Source: Rheinheimera hassiensis
GTDB taxonomy: Bacteria > Pseudomonadota > Gammaproteobacteria > Enterobacterales > Alteromonadaceae
Reading direction: 5' to 3'
DNA length: 64,000 bases
Assembly: GCF_022436675.1 (NCBI RefSeq)
Contig: NZ_JAKUJZ010000005.1
Location: 1 to 64,000 of the forward strand
Shown: positions 28,638 through 38,942 of the stretch, one piece after another
Numbering within the stretch: position 1 is the stretch's first letter
How the letters are laid out: the number at the start of each line of letters is the position of its first letter
The notes under the pieces: model-generated
Databases searched by the model: none
What the model saw: only the letters and a program-made list of their open reading frames with translations
Told to the model about the DNA's origin: nothing
Program-made: the position numbers and the translations under genes

Positions 28638-31600
28638 ATGGCGTTGTACCAGCACAGTCAGGCAAGAGAAAACTGTGGCTTCGGTCTGATCGCGCATCTG
28701 GAAGGCGCTGCCAGCCACCGGATCGTCAGAACCGCAATAAACGGCCTTGACCGTATGCAGCACCGCGGCGGTATTTCTGCCGACGGTAAAACCGGTGATG
28801 GTTGTGGTTTATTAATGCAAAAGCCGGACAGCTTCTTCCGCGCTATTGCGCAAGAGAATGGCTGGAATCTGGCAAAGAAATACGGCGTCGGCATGATTTT
28901 CTTCAGCCAGGACCCGGTAAAAGCCGCTTTAGCGAAAAAAATTATTGAGCAGGAAATTGCCCGTGAAACCCTAACCTTAGTCGCCTGGCGTGCCGTGCCG
29001 ATAGACAGCAGTGTGCTGGGCCCGTTAGCGCTTAGTTCTATGCCGGGCATAGAACAGGTTATTGTTAATGCGCCGCACGGCTGGGGCGATCATGACCTTG
29101 AGCGCCGGCTGTATATGCTGCGCCGCCGCATTGAAAAACAACTGAGCGACGATGCTGATTTTTATATCCCCAGCTTCTCGTCGTTAGTTACCGTATTTAA
29201 AGGCCTGATGATGCCGGCCGACTTGCCGCGCTATTATCTCGACTTAGCCGATATCCGCATGGAAACCGCCATTTGCGTGTTCCACCAGCGCTTTTCCACC
29301 AATACCATGCCGCGCTGGCAACTGGCGCAGCCGTTTCGCTTTTTAGCCCATAACGGTGAAATTAATACCATTACCGGCAACCGCCAATGGGCCCGCGCAC
29401 GGCAGTATAAATTCTCCTCGCCGCTGTTAAGTGATTTACAAGATGCAGCGCCCTTTGTCAGCCAAAGCGGCTCAGACTCCAGCTCGCTGGACAATATGCT
29501 CGAGCTGCTGTTAGCCGGTGGCATGGACTTGTTCCGTGCTATGCGTTTGTTAGTGCCGCCAGCCTGGCAGGGCAACCGCGTAATGGATGACAACTTAAAG
29601 GCGTTTTACGAGTTTAACTCCATGCATATGGAGCCGTGGGATGGCCCTGCCGGCATCGTCATGACCAACGGCCAGCATGTGGCCTGTAACCTTGACCGTA
29701 ACGGCCTGCGCCCTGCCCGCTTTGTTATTACCCGCGATAAACTGATCACTTTGGCGTCAGAAGTCGGCATTTGGGATTACACCCCGGATGAAGTGGTGGA
29801 AAAAGGCCGCGTGGGCCCGGGTGAAATGCTGGCGGTAGACACTACTACCGGCAAAATCTGGCGCTCCAACGAAATAGACAGCGATTTAATGGCGCGTCAT
29901 ACCTACCGTGACTGGCTAAACGCCAACGTGCAACGGCTGGTACCGTACGAGAAATACGAGACCGATTTAATCGGCAAACGCGTCTTCTCCGATGATGACA
30001 TGCTGGTATTCCATAAGCTGTTTAACTACAGCTATGAAGAAATTGATCAGGTAATGACAGTACTGGCCAAAGATGGCCAGGAAGCAGTTGGCTCTATGGG
30101 TGATGATACGCCGATGGCGGTATTATCGCGCAAGCCACGCACCTTATTTGATTACTTCCGTCAGCAGTTTGCTCAGGTAACGAATCCGCCGATAGATCCG
30201 CTGCGCGAATCCCACGTTATGTCGCTGGCTACCAGCATCGGCCGCGAACACAACGTATTTAAAGAAACCGCCGGTTACGCCCGTCGCATTCAGTTTGAAT
30301 CGCCGGTGATGATGTACTCCGACTTAAAGCAGTTAAAACAAGCCGATGAGAAGTACTACAAGCATCAGATTTTCTCGCTGAACTTCGACCCGGCACAGCA
30401 GAATCTGCAACAAGCGGTAGAGCAACTGTGCGCCAACGTTATTACTGCCGTGCGCGATAACAATGTCGTGCTGGTAATGTTAACCGACCGGCGTATCGAG
30501 CAAGGTAAGTTACCGATCCCTGCTGCAATGGCGGTAGGCGCTGTGCAACATGCGCTGGTTAATGCTCAGCTGCGCTGCGATTCTAATATTATTGTTGAAA
30601 CCGCCACAGCGCGCGACTCGCACCATTTCGCGGTATTAATTGGTTTAGGTGCCACCGGCATTTACCCGTTTTTGGCGTATGAAACAGTCGAGCAGCTGGT
30701 AGAAAAAGGCGCTATTAATTTAACTGCGCGCCAGGCAGTGCTGAATTACCGTAAAGGCATTAATAAAGGCCTGTACAAAATCATGTCGAAGATGGGTATT
30801 TCAACGGTAGCCAGCTATCGCTGTTCTAACCTGTTTGAAGCCGTCGGCATTGATAAAGCCGTGATGCAGCTTTGTTTTGCCGATATTCCGTCGCGTATCG
30901 GCGGTGCCGGCTTTAGCGACTTTGAGCAAGATGTACAGCAACTGGCCAAAATAGCCTGGTTAAAACGTAAACCGCTAAACCACGGTGGTTTATTAAAATA
31001 TGTGCATGACGGCGAATACCACGCCTATAACCCGGATGTGGTGCAAACGCTGCAAAAAGCCGTACGCTCAGGCAAGTATGAAGATTACCGCCAGTACAGC
31101 AGCATAGTGAACCAGCGGCCGGTGGCGCATTTGCGCGATCTGTTTAAACTGGCCGGCAGCACACCGGTGGCGCTGGAGCAGGTAGAAAGCGAGCAAAACC
31201 TCTATCCGCGCTTTGACAGTGCCGCTATGTCTATCGGTGCTCTAAGCCCGGAAGCACATGAAGCGTTGGCGATTGCGATGAACCGCCTTGGCGGGCGCTC
31301 TAACTCGGGTGAAGGCGGTGAAGATCCACGCCGTTTTGGCACCGAGAAAAACTCCAAGATTAAACAGGTTGCCTCCGGTCGCTTTGGCGTAACGCCGCAT
31401 TACCTGGTTAATGCCGAAGTTATTCAGATCAAAGTAGCCCAGGGCGCTAAGCCCGGCGAAGGCGGCCAGTTACCCGGTGAAAAAGTGACTGCCGAAATTG
31501 CTCGGCTGCGCTACTCGGTGCCTGGCGTAACGTTAATTTCGCCGCCACCGCACCATGATATTTATTCGATTGAAGATTTAGCCCAGCTGATTTTTGATTT

Positions 31601-33098
31601 AAAGCAGGTGAATCCGCAGGCGCTGATCTCGGTAAAACTGGTATCGGAGCCCGGCATCGGTACTATCGCCGCCGGCGTGGCCAAAGCCTATGCCGATCTT
31701 ATCACCGTATCCGGTTATGACGGCGGCACAGGTGCCAGCCCGCTTACCTCGGTTAAATACGCCGGCAGCCCGTGGGAGCTTGGCTTAGCCGAAGTACACC
31801 AGGCTTTAGTCGAAAACGGCCTGCGTGATCGCGTGCGGCTGCAGGTAGACGGCGGCTTAAAAACCGGCCTTGACGTAATTAAAGCGGCTATTTTAGGCGC
31901 CGAAAGCTTTGGCTTTGGTACCGGGCCTATGGTGGCGTTGGGTTGTAAGTTTTTACGTATTTGCCATTTAAATAACTGTGCCACAGGGGTGGCAACGCAA
32001 GATGCCACATTGCGGCGCGATCACTTTACCGGCTTGCCGGAAATGGTAATGAATTACTTTAAATTCCTTGCCTTTGAAGTGCGCGAGCTGATGGCGCAAC
32101 TGGGTGTAACCGAGCTGACCCAACTGATTGGCCGCACCGATTTACTGGCAATAAAAGACAGCGAAACGCAAAAACAAGCCAAGCTGGATTTAACGCCAAT
32201 ATTGCAAGCCAGCGGCGTGAAATCTGACAAGGCGCTGTTTTGTGTAAAAAACAATACACCGTTTGATGAAGGCGCACTAAACCAGCAACTGCTGAAAAGC
32301 TGCGAGCAAATGGTACTGAACAAAAGCGGTGGCCGCTTAAACCTGAATATCCGCAATACCGACCGCTCGGTTGGTGCAGCGTTGTCGGGCTTTATCGCCC
32401 GCCAGCATGGTAATCAGGGTATGGCAACCGATCCTATCCGCATCCGCTTTAACGGCACCGCCGGCCAAAGCTTTGGCGTGTGGAATGCCGGTGGCCTGCA
32501 TATGTCACTGCAGGGCGACGCTAACGACTACGTTGGTAAAGGCATGACCGGCGGCCAGTTGGCTATTTTCCCTGCCAAAGGCGCCAGCTTTGCCAAAAAT
32601 GGCTTTACCATTGCCGGTAATACTTGTTTATACGGCGCCACCGGCGGCCGGCTGTATGCGGCAGGCCAGGTAGGCGAGCGTTTTGCAGTGCGAAATTCGG
32701 GCGCCTTAGCCGTAGTAGAAGGCACCGGCGATAACTGCTGCGAATATATGACCGGCGGTGTGGTAGTGGTATTGGGCTGCACCGGGGTGAACTTTGGTGC
32801 CGGTATGACAGGCGGCTTTGCTTATTTACTCGATGAGCAAAACGATTTGGAGCTTAGGTTAAACCCCGAGCTGGTAGAGGCGCTGGAAGTTAGCACGCCA
32901 ATACTGCAGGAACACCTGCGTAGCCTGTTGCACCAGCACGTAGAAGAAACCGGCAGCGACAAAGCACAGAAAATCTTAAACGACTTTAACCGTTATTTAA
33001 GTCAATTTAAGCTGGTTAAACCAAAAACCAGCGATGTAAACACCTTGCTGGGACACCGCGCACGCTCGTCAGCCGAGCTGCGGGTTCAGGCGATGTAG
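28638..33098 (+). CDS. gltB: Glutamate synthase (NADPH) large subunit
   Basis: Transfers the amide of glutamine to 2-oxoglutarate, making two glutamates. This 1486-residue protein has a class II glutamine amidotransferase domain whose N-terminal nucleophile Cys13 in ENCGFGLIAHLEG is exposed after removal of a short propeptide. A central domain, an FMN-binding synthase domain (GGRSNSGEGGEDPRRF, VSGYDGGTGASPLTS), a 3Fe-4S cysteine cluster (CKFLRICHLNNCATG) and a C-terminal GXGXG beta-helix follow. The ATG at 28638 was chosen over the GTG at 28623 because GGAGG precedes it. Operon with gltD. Confidence 0.96.
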   Translation: MALYQHSQARENCGFGLIAHLEGAASHRIVRTAINGLDRMQHRGGISADGKTGDGCGLLMQKPDSFFRAIAQENGWNLAKKYGVGMIFFSQDPVKAALAKKIIEQEIARETLTLVAWRAVPIDSSVLGPLALSSMPGIEQVIVNAPHGWGDHDLERRLYMLRRRIEKQLSDDADFYIPSFSSLVTVFKGLMMPADLPRYYLDLADIRMETAICVFHQRFSTNTMPRWQLAQPFRFLAHNGEINTITGNRQWARARQYKFSSPLLSDLQDAAPFVSQSGSDSSSLDNMLELLLAGGMDLFRAMRLLVPPAWQGNRVMDDNLKAFYEFNSMHMEPWDGPAGIVMTNGQHVACNLDRNGLRPARFVITRDKLITLASEVGIWDYTPDEVVEKGRVGPGEMLAVDTTTGKIWRSNEIDSDLMARHTYRDWLNANVQRLVPYEKYETDLIGKRVFSDDDMLVFHKLFNYSYEEIDQVMTVLAKDGQEAVGSMGDDTPMAVLSRKPRTLFDYFRQQFAQVTNPPIDPLRESHVMSLATSIGREHNVFKETAGYARRIQFESPVMMYSDLKQLKQADEKYYKHQIFSLNFDPAQQNLQQAVEQLCANVITAVRDNNVVLVMLTDRRIEQGKLPIPAAMAVGAVQHALVNAQLRCDSNIIVETATARDSHHFAVLIGLGATGIYPFLAYETVEQLVEKGAINLTARQAVLNYRKGINKGLYKIMSKMGISTVASYRCSNLFEAVGIDKAVMQLCFADIPSRIGGAGFSDFEQDVQQLAKIAWLKRKPLNHGGLLKYVHDGEYHAYNPDVVQTLQKAVRSGKYEDYRQYSSIVNQRPVAHLRDLFKLAGSTPVALEQVESEQNLYPRFDSAAMSIGALSPEAHEALAIAMNRLGGRSNSGEGGEDPRRFGTEKNSKIKQVASGRFGVTPHYLVNAEVIQIKVAQGAKPGEGGQLPGEKVTAEIARLRYSVPGVTLISPPPHHDIYSIEDLAQLIFDLKQVNPQALISVKLVSEPGIGTIAAGVAKAYADLITVSGYDGGTGASPLTSVKYAGSPWELGLAEVHQALVENGLRDRVRLQVDGGLKTGLDVIKAAILGAESFGFGTGPMVALGCKFLRICHLNNCATGVATQDATLRRDHFTGLPEMVMNYFKFLAFEVRELMAQLGVTELTQLIGRTDLLAIKDSETQKQAKLDLTPILQASGVKSDKALFCVKNNTPFDEGALNQQLLKSCEQMVLNKSGGRLNLNIRNTDRSVGAALSGFIARQHGNQGMATDPIRIRFNGTAGQSFGVWNAGGLHMSLQGDANDYVGKGMTGGQLAIFPAKGASFAKNGFTIAGNTCLYGATGGRLYAAGQVGERFAVRNSGALAVVEGTGDNCCEYMTGGVVVVLGCTGVNFGAGMTGGFAYLLDEQNDLELRLNPELVEALEVSTPILQEHLRSLLHQHVEETGSDKAQKILNDFNRYLSQFKLVKPKTSDVNTLLGHRARSSAELRVQAM

Positions 33099-34520
<1,422 letters not shown>

Positions 34521-34550
34521 GGTTGGAAGTATAAACAGCGGGATTAAACT

Positions 34551-34719
34551 GCCGGTTTAGGCGAAATGCCCGAACCGGCTGTTACCATCCGCAGCAGATA
34601 ACTTTGTAAGCGAGATTAGGTTTGCCCTAAGCCAACCGTCTATGCCCCGGACGGGCATAGACGAGCCCCCAGGGATGGGTTCACGGCGTGTTGGCGTGGG
34701 CAAACCGGTTCGAGCCTAA
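34551..34719. repeat. Structured multi-hairpin intergenic element between gltD and rraA
   Basis: The element contains a 7-bp hairpin GCCGGTT/AACCGGC (34551-34579), a perfect 10-bp hairpin GTCTATGCCC/GGGCATAGAC with loop CGGAC (34638-34662), and a 9-bp long-range stem GGTTTGCCC (34619-34627)/GGGCAAACC (34698-34706) that encloses the second hairpin. The segment with CCCCCAGGGATGGG inside it resembles intergenic palindromic repeats of Alteromonadales. No coding sequence. It could be a REP/ERIC-like repeat or a structured mRNA leader of rraA. Confidence 0.55.
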
Positions 34720-34760
34720 AACCCAAACCATCCGCTCCACGAACAAAAAGGAGTCGAACA

Positions 34761-35243
34761 GTGCCCCCATTTACCCTACCCGATTTATGCGACGCCCATG
34801 CGGCTTATATCCGCGTAACTGAACCGATCTTTACCAACTACGGTGGCAAAGCCGCCTTTGGCGGGCAAATTGTTACGGTAAAATGCTTTGAAGATAACTC
34901 CAAAGTAAAACAGCTGGTAGCCACACCGGGCCAGGGTAAGGTGTTGGTGGTAGACGGCGGCGGCTCAAAACGCCATGCACTGCTGGGCGATATGCTGGCC
35001 GAACAAGCGGCAGCAAATGGCTGGGAAGGCATTATTATCAACGGCTGTATTCGTGATATAGACGAAATACGCCAAACCGCACTCGGCGTGCAGGCACTGG
35101 GTATACACCCGATGAAAACCGATAAACGGGATTTAGGCGATATCAACCTGACGGTGACCTTTGCCGGAGTAGATTTTATCCCCGGCCAGTTTGTGTATGC
35201 CGATAATAATGGCGTATTGGTAGCGACTAAGCAGTTGGTGTAA
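34761..35243 (+). CDS. rraA: Regulator of RNase E activity RraA
   Basis: This 160-residue protein inhibits RNase E by binding its C-terminal region. Typical segments are [31 protein letters not shown] and [10 protein letters not shown]. The start is a GTG at 34761 with AGGAG nine bases upstream; no ATG fits. Preceded by the structured element and convergent with the NTF2-like gene, five bases apart. Confidence 0.92.
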   Translation: MPPFTLPDLCDAHAAYIRVTEPIFTNYGGKAAFGGQIVTVKCFEDNSKVKQLVATPGQGKVLVVDGGGSKRHALLGDMLAEQAAANGWEGIIINGCIRDIDEIRQTALGVQALGIHPMKTDKRDLGDINLTVTFAGVDFIPGQFVYADNNGVLVATKQLV

Positions 35244-35248
35244 CGTGA

Positions 35249-35767
35249 TTACTTTAACGCGTTAATACGCGCCAACACCTGCGCCCTTGCATCGTTATTA
35301 CTAACACCCGCGCCTGCCGCCAGCTGCGATTCGGCCATGCGTAACTCTTCCAGCAGTTCAATCTTTTCCTGCATGGCTTCATACTCGGCCACATCAAATG
35401 ACTCGCAGGCGGTGCCTTGATGAAAAACCATCTGCCATTTCTCACCATCAAAGCGCCAGATAGAGCTTCGCACCGAATAACTTAGGCTATCGCTTTCTGC
35501 GCGCTGTATCGTTGCGCGGTAAGTCAGCTGTGCCAGGCCATCGGCTAACACACGGCAGTTAAAATCTTGCTGAGTAATCACTGGTGGCGTTTCAGTTGGC
35601 AGGCGCTCAAGCACATCGGCTTTACCAAAACAGCGGCCGGTAGCGGCAATCTCATAAAAATCATCGGCCAGATGGCGGTTTAGCATCTCAGCTGATAACC
35701 GGGTGGCGGGCTGTACCAGTAGTTGTTCAAGTTGAATTAATTGTTGTTTAACGGTATCGCTATGCAC
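35249..35767 (-). CDS. NTF2-like (DUF4440-type) protein with antitoxin-like C-terminal tail
   Basis: This 172-residue protein starts at a GTG (35767) with GGAG upstream. Residues about 5-120 look like a DUF4440/SnoaL NTF2-like fold (LNRHLADDFYEIAATGR, WRFDGEKWQMVFHQGT). The tail (about 125-172) is a helix with AESQLAAGAGVSNNDAR, which resembles the C-terminal segment of RelB/ParD-like antitoxins. Function unknown. First gene of the accessory stretch. Confidence 0.7.
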   Translation of the reverse strand: MHSDTVKQQLIQLEQLLVQPATRLSAEMLNRHLADDFYEIAATGRCFGKADVLERLPTETPPVITQQDFNCRVLADGLAQLTYRATIQRAESDSLSYSVRSSIWRFDGEKWQMVFHQGTACESFDVAEYEAMQEKIELLEELRMAESQLAAGAGVSNNDARAQVLARINALK

Positions 35768-35894
35768 TTTTTAAAATCTCCGCTAAAGCCGGTCTAACAC
35801 TCAATACTAGCCAGGGTGGAGTTACCCCAAAGCCAGGTTGCTTACGCTGCTAATAGTACCAAGACTTTGATATGAACGCCTACGCCTGCACAGC

Positions 35895-35933
35895 AAAGGT
35901 AAAAGGTAAAAGGTAAAAGGTAAGACCTGACAC
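35895..35933 (-). repeat. GTCAGGTC repeat copy with 7-bp tandem array
   Basis: On the plus strand, about four tandem copies of AAAAGGT (35895-35921) run into AAGACCTGAC. Read on the minus strand this is GTCAGGTCTT followed by repeated ACCTTTT, which matches the start of the element at 39530 (GTCAGGTCTTGCCTTTTGCC). It is probably the same repeat family with an expanded inner unit. Confidence 0.6.
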
Positions 35934-36018
35934 CGAGGCTTATCTGCAGTCACCGAAAAATATTTGATTAGCTAAACCTACCTTGAGTTGTCGAACCCCG
36001 TTTATTTTCCACGCCTTT

Positions 36019-36771
36019 TCAGTTACAGCCCAGCTCCCTTTTCCCTCTAAGCTTTTCAACTGCATTGTTAAGGTTTCCAGTAATATATTTATTATTGTTA
36101 AGTTTGATTTTCAACATTATTTCGTTTATCAACTCACACCTCTCATAATCCGACATATAATGAATCAACAACCCAACATTATCATCCACTGCCTTTGACA
36201 TAATTACCCTACTATCAGTAGAATAGATATCTTCCCCAATAGAAACCAGCAGGCCATTTAATATCCTTTCAAATCCATTCGTGATCATTACAAAGCCATC
36301 TCTTATGGACTGATTAATTCCATCTGATTTTATAGACTGGATGTATTTGTTTGTATATTGGAAAATGTCAGCCGTAATTTTAGCCATATAAGACATTAAA
36401 ATCGCAATTTCCGACTCATAATCAGCAACTTTACTAATGTGAGCACCATAATAAGCCTGAATAATATTATTAACTATCCTATTGACACCAGCAGCATACT
36501 GGGCCGCCTCTTTGTTGGTCATTTTACTATTTCTGTATAATATCAAATTACCTTCAGAAGTTAACGACTTGAAAACCATGCCAGAATCACTTGAATTTGC
36601 TACTGGCAACGGAAATTGTTTACTTTTAATTGCAACATCAAATAATTTGTAATCTTCAATACTCCAATCGCGTCCCGTTTGGTCAATCCCCAAATTAGTG
36701 TATGCCTCATTAACATCCGAACCGAAACAACTGAAAGAAAATATAAATAGGCAAAAAATAAAATTTTTCAT
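36019..36771 (-). CDS. Exported protein of unknown function, AT-rich
   Basis: This 250-residue protein has a signal peptide MKNFIFCLFIFSFSCFGS; the Cys could be a lipobox remnant but the fit is poor. AAGGAG precedes the ATG at 36771. The mature part is mostly helical, without motifs I recognise. Base composition is visibly more AT-rich than the flanking genes, as in the RES-domain gene upstream. Both lie on the minus strand 140 bases apart, so they may have arrived together. Confidence 0.7.
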   Translation of the reverse strand: MKNFIFCLFIFSFSCFGSDVNEAYTNLGIDQTGRDWSIEDYKLFDVAIKSKQFPLPVANSSDSGMVFKSLTSEGNLILYRNSKMTNKEAAQYAAGVNRIVNNIIQAYYGAHISKVADYESEIAILMSYMAKITADIFQYTNKYIQSIKSDGINQSIRDGFVMITNGFERILNGLLVSIGEDIYSTDSRVIMSKAVDDNVGLLIHYMSDYERCELINEIMLKIKLNNNKYITGNLNNAVEKLRGKRELGCN

Positions 36772-36911
36772 AAATTTTTTCTCCTTGGGAAAAGAAAAAT
36801 ATAGCGGAGCTAACAATCACAATTGTTCACAAAAACCACTGAAAAATGGTAGATTAGCGAAAAAATACTTTTAATCATCTCCGCCCCTTTTTTTCGACGA
36901 CTTATTCGAGG

Positions 36912-37790
36912 TTACTTTATTCTCCAGCCCATATGGAGGGGGTGGTAAATTGCATTATTGTGTTGACCTAAAGTTTGAACTAATTGCCGTTTAGAAATCC
37001 ATTCTATATCGCCATTAGCTCTAAATACACTTGAGTAACCAATACACTTATAGCCATAAATACCGTACCCAAAATAGTTCACTATTCGTATTAAGTGAGT
37101 ATCCAGAACTTCACACTTAGCATCAAAAGTATGGGATGGTATTGCAATATTCATAGCTCCGGCGTGTTTAACGCTGGGGAAAATCAAGCCGCCACCTGCT
37201 TTATGTAACTTCTCAGCATAAATTGCAGAAATTTTATATTCATAGTTATTTTCAACTTTCTTTCTAAAGGCGTCGGCAATAAAAGAATCTATAAATAACT
37301 TTTGTAACCATTCTGGAGAATTAGAAATGTCTTCAATCTGCTTTACCGCTGGACCTGTGCGTAAAAGCGTTCGACCCGTAGTATAATAGTACTGCAGTTG
37401 ACCTACAAGACCGCATATAATCTTTGAATAACTTCTGGCACGAAGAGTAATTAGCTGAACTAGGTCACCTCTCTTTGCGTTTATTTCTTCTAGGGCAGTA
37501 GGCAAATTCCAGCTTGCATATAGAACTTCAGATTGAGGAAGTTGAGCTCTACCAAATTTATCACTGCCACCTTTAGGATAAATTATTTCGTGTAAATTAT
37601 TAAATTTCTTTTCATTTTCACATGGCCTAGCGCGATACCAAGTTTGTTCCCACGTTCTAGGTATTGCGGCTTCTGTGTGATTATATGTAAAATCAGTTAA
37701 TTGCTTTTCAAGAGAAATCACATCAGCAGTTTCTAAGTCAATGCTTCGTAATAATTCAGCTTTTTTGTAAAGTTCTTGAATAGAATGCAT
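36912..37790 (-). CDS. RES-domain protein (candidate NAD-degrading toxin fold)
   Basis: This 292-residue protein has a helical N-terminal extension (1-45) and then a RES domain: R53 in TWYRARP, LYASWNLPTALEEI (Y91, E101/E102), GGGLIFPSVKHAGAMN (S206, N214). RES toxins such as MbcT degrade NAD and are normally held by an Xre/DUF2384 antitoxin encoded just upstream; none is visible here. AT-rich codon use suggests transfer. It could be an orphan toxin, an effector, or a housekeeping RES variant. Confidence 0.75.
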   Translation of the reverse strand: MHSIQELYKKAELLRSIDLETADVISLEKQLTDFTYNHTEAAIPRTWEQTWYRARPCENEKKFNNLHEIIYPKGGSDKFGRAQLPQSEVLYASWNLPTALEEINAKRGDLVQLITLRARSYSKIICGLVGQLQYYYTTGRTLLRTGPAVKQIEDISNSPEWLQKLFIDSFIADAFRKKVENNYEYKISAIYAEKLHKAGGGLIFPSVKHAGAMNIAIPSHTFDAKCEVLDTHLIRIVNYFGYGIYGYKCIGYSSVFRANGDIEWISKRQLVQTLGQHNNAIYHPLHMGWRIK

Positions 37791-37990
37791 ATTTATAAGC
37801 CTAAGTTTAAGATTTCAGGAGCAGTTCTTGCTTTTGCCCCCGCAAGCCATTGAGGTCACCTATTAACCTTTCGGAATCAATAGAGTAACCAAACCCACGC
37901 GTACGGTTAAGTGCGCATTCTGATTTATGTGGACACTGATTCTGGGGAATTTGAACCCTGGACTTCCCGCGTTGCAACTTCAAAAACTTC

Positions 37991-38057
37991 GGGGGTCAAG
38001 TCTTGTTTTTGCCACCCAAAACTTTGTATTGTCAGACTAGCCCTAAAACAGCTGCCA
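37991..38057 (+). repeat. GTCAGGTC-family repeat, diverged copy
   Basis: GGGGTCAAGTCTTGTTTTTGCC followed by CTTTGTAT and later AAAACAGCT. The copy at 39530-39600 shows the same words in the same order at nearly the same spacing, so this is one dispersed element of about 65 bases, not chance similarity. Confidence 0.65.
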
Positions 38058-38199
38058 CTTTTACCTGTAACTCATACACCGTCAAGTATTTAAATCAGCC
38101 AAGTTCTTGAATCGCTTCGATGTGCTTGACAGCAACCAGCGATAAACGCTGAAGCCATACTGCCATTTTAGCTTTGGATAAAATCAACGAACTGATGAT

Positions 38200-38364
38200 T
38201 TAATGCTGATATTGCCGTATTTTGGTTATTTTTTGCGCTAAACGTTTCTTCTGACGTTGATTAAAACCTGCTTCAATAAGAAAAGAATTTTCTACTCCGT
38301 GTAATCCCAGTTTATTAAGTAACCACAACTCGGTTATAAAGCTATTTTTCTGCTTGCTCACCAC
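38200..38364 (-). CDS. Possible small protein, 54 residues
   Basis: Open frame from GTG (38364) to TAA (38200), encoding a basic protein with segments ITELWLLNKLGLHG and FNQRQKKRLAQK. The amino-acid mix looks protein-like, but there is no clear ribosome site and I recognise no family. It may be the tail of a decayed gene. Confidence 0.25.
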   Translation of the reverse strand: MVSKQKNSFITELWLLNKLGLHGVENSFLIEAGFNQRQKKRLAQKITKIRQYQH

Positions 38365-38411
38365 AGTCAAAATAGTTACTATTTTTTAACTTTTATTTAC
38401 AAGGATGAAAA

Positions 38412-38942
38412 ATGAAACAACCAAGCCACCAACGTGCTGATCGCACTTACGCTCAGTTAAGAGAGCAAAGCCGGATATTGATCACTGAGGAATTACCGGT
38501 ACGGTATCGCGACTCGGTTACTTTTGATGATATTAACGGCCGCGCTATGGCGCAGTTATCCCGCTGGGAAGCGCATCCTGATCGCCGGGTAATGTGGTCG
38601 TGGCCGGCATGGGCAAGCCGTTACGCCTCGATTTACCCCAAGCGGTTTGAACTGACAATCTGGTTTCATAGCATGCTGTGCAGTGTATCTTTGGGCCGAC
38701 CAACCTGGGGTGCAGGTAAATTGCGACTAGATATGATTGAATCTTCGCCGGAAAGAACCCCTCTAAGCGGAAATACCGTAAACTTAACGGTCACAGCGGC
38801 CCGAGCCTATGCTCGTATGATTGGTGCAAGCCAAATCAGAATTATGAACCCGATTAACAGTAAAGTGCGTTCACATTATGAGTCACTGGGATTTACTTAT
38901 GTTGGTGGCAAAAGTGATTATTGCACTATGGATTTAGCATGA
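38412..38942 (+). CDS. GNAT-like N-acetyltransferase-fold protein
   Basis: This 176-residue protein starts at an ATG with AAGGA upstream. The C-terminal half (about 115-170, ARAYARMIGASQIRI, then HYESLGFTYVG) is the last part of a GNAT fold. The N-terminal part (ITEELPVRYRDSVTFDDING) is typical of a family I recall from mobile regions of Pseudomonas and relatives. Its stop overlaps the next start as ATGA, so both are made together. The substrate is unknown; a toxin role is possible but unproven. Confidence 0.7.
   Translation: MKQPSHQRADRTYAQLREQSRILITEELPVRYRDSVTFDDINGRAMAQLSRWEAHPDRRVMWSWPAWASRYASIYPKRFELTIWFHSMLCSVSLGRPTWGAGKLRLDMIESSPERTPLSGNTVNLTVTAARAYARMIGASQIRIMNPINSKVRSHYESLGFTYVGGKSDYCTMDLA

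Larger units (their letters stand above)
37791..38411. other. Gene-poor stretch with repeat and tRNA-like debris
   Basis: This stretch of about 620 bases lies between the RES gene and the GNAT gene. It holds a possible degenerate repeat end (CTTGCTTTTGCC near 37828-37839), a tRNA T-arm-like string (GGGTTCAAATTCCCC on the minus strand near 37945-37960), the repeat copy at 37991-38057 and one small open frame on the minus strand (38200-38364). This is the kind of debris left at a site of repeated insertion. Confidence 0.5.

Noticed and set aside
34551-34719. Glutamine or other known riboswitch after gltBD
   Set aside because: The conserved cores of known glutamine riboswitches are not present, and the element precedes rraA, not a nitrogen gene.
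35895-35921. Possible CRISPR-like array
   Set aside because: Units are only 7 bp with no spacers; it is a simple tandem repeat. No CRISPR array or cas gene was seen in the window.
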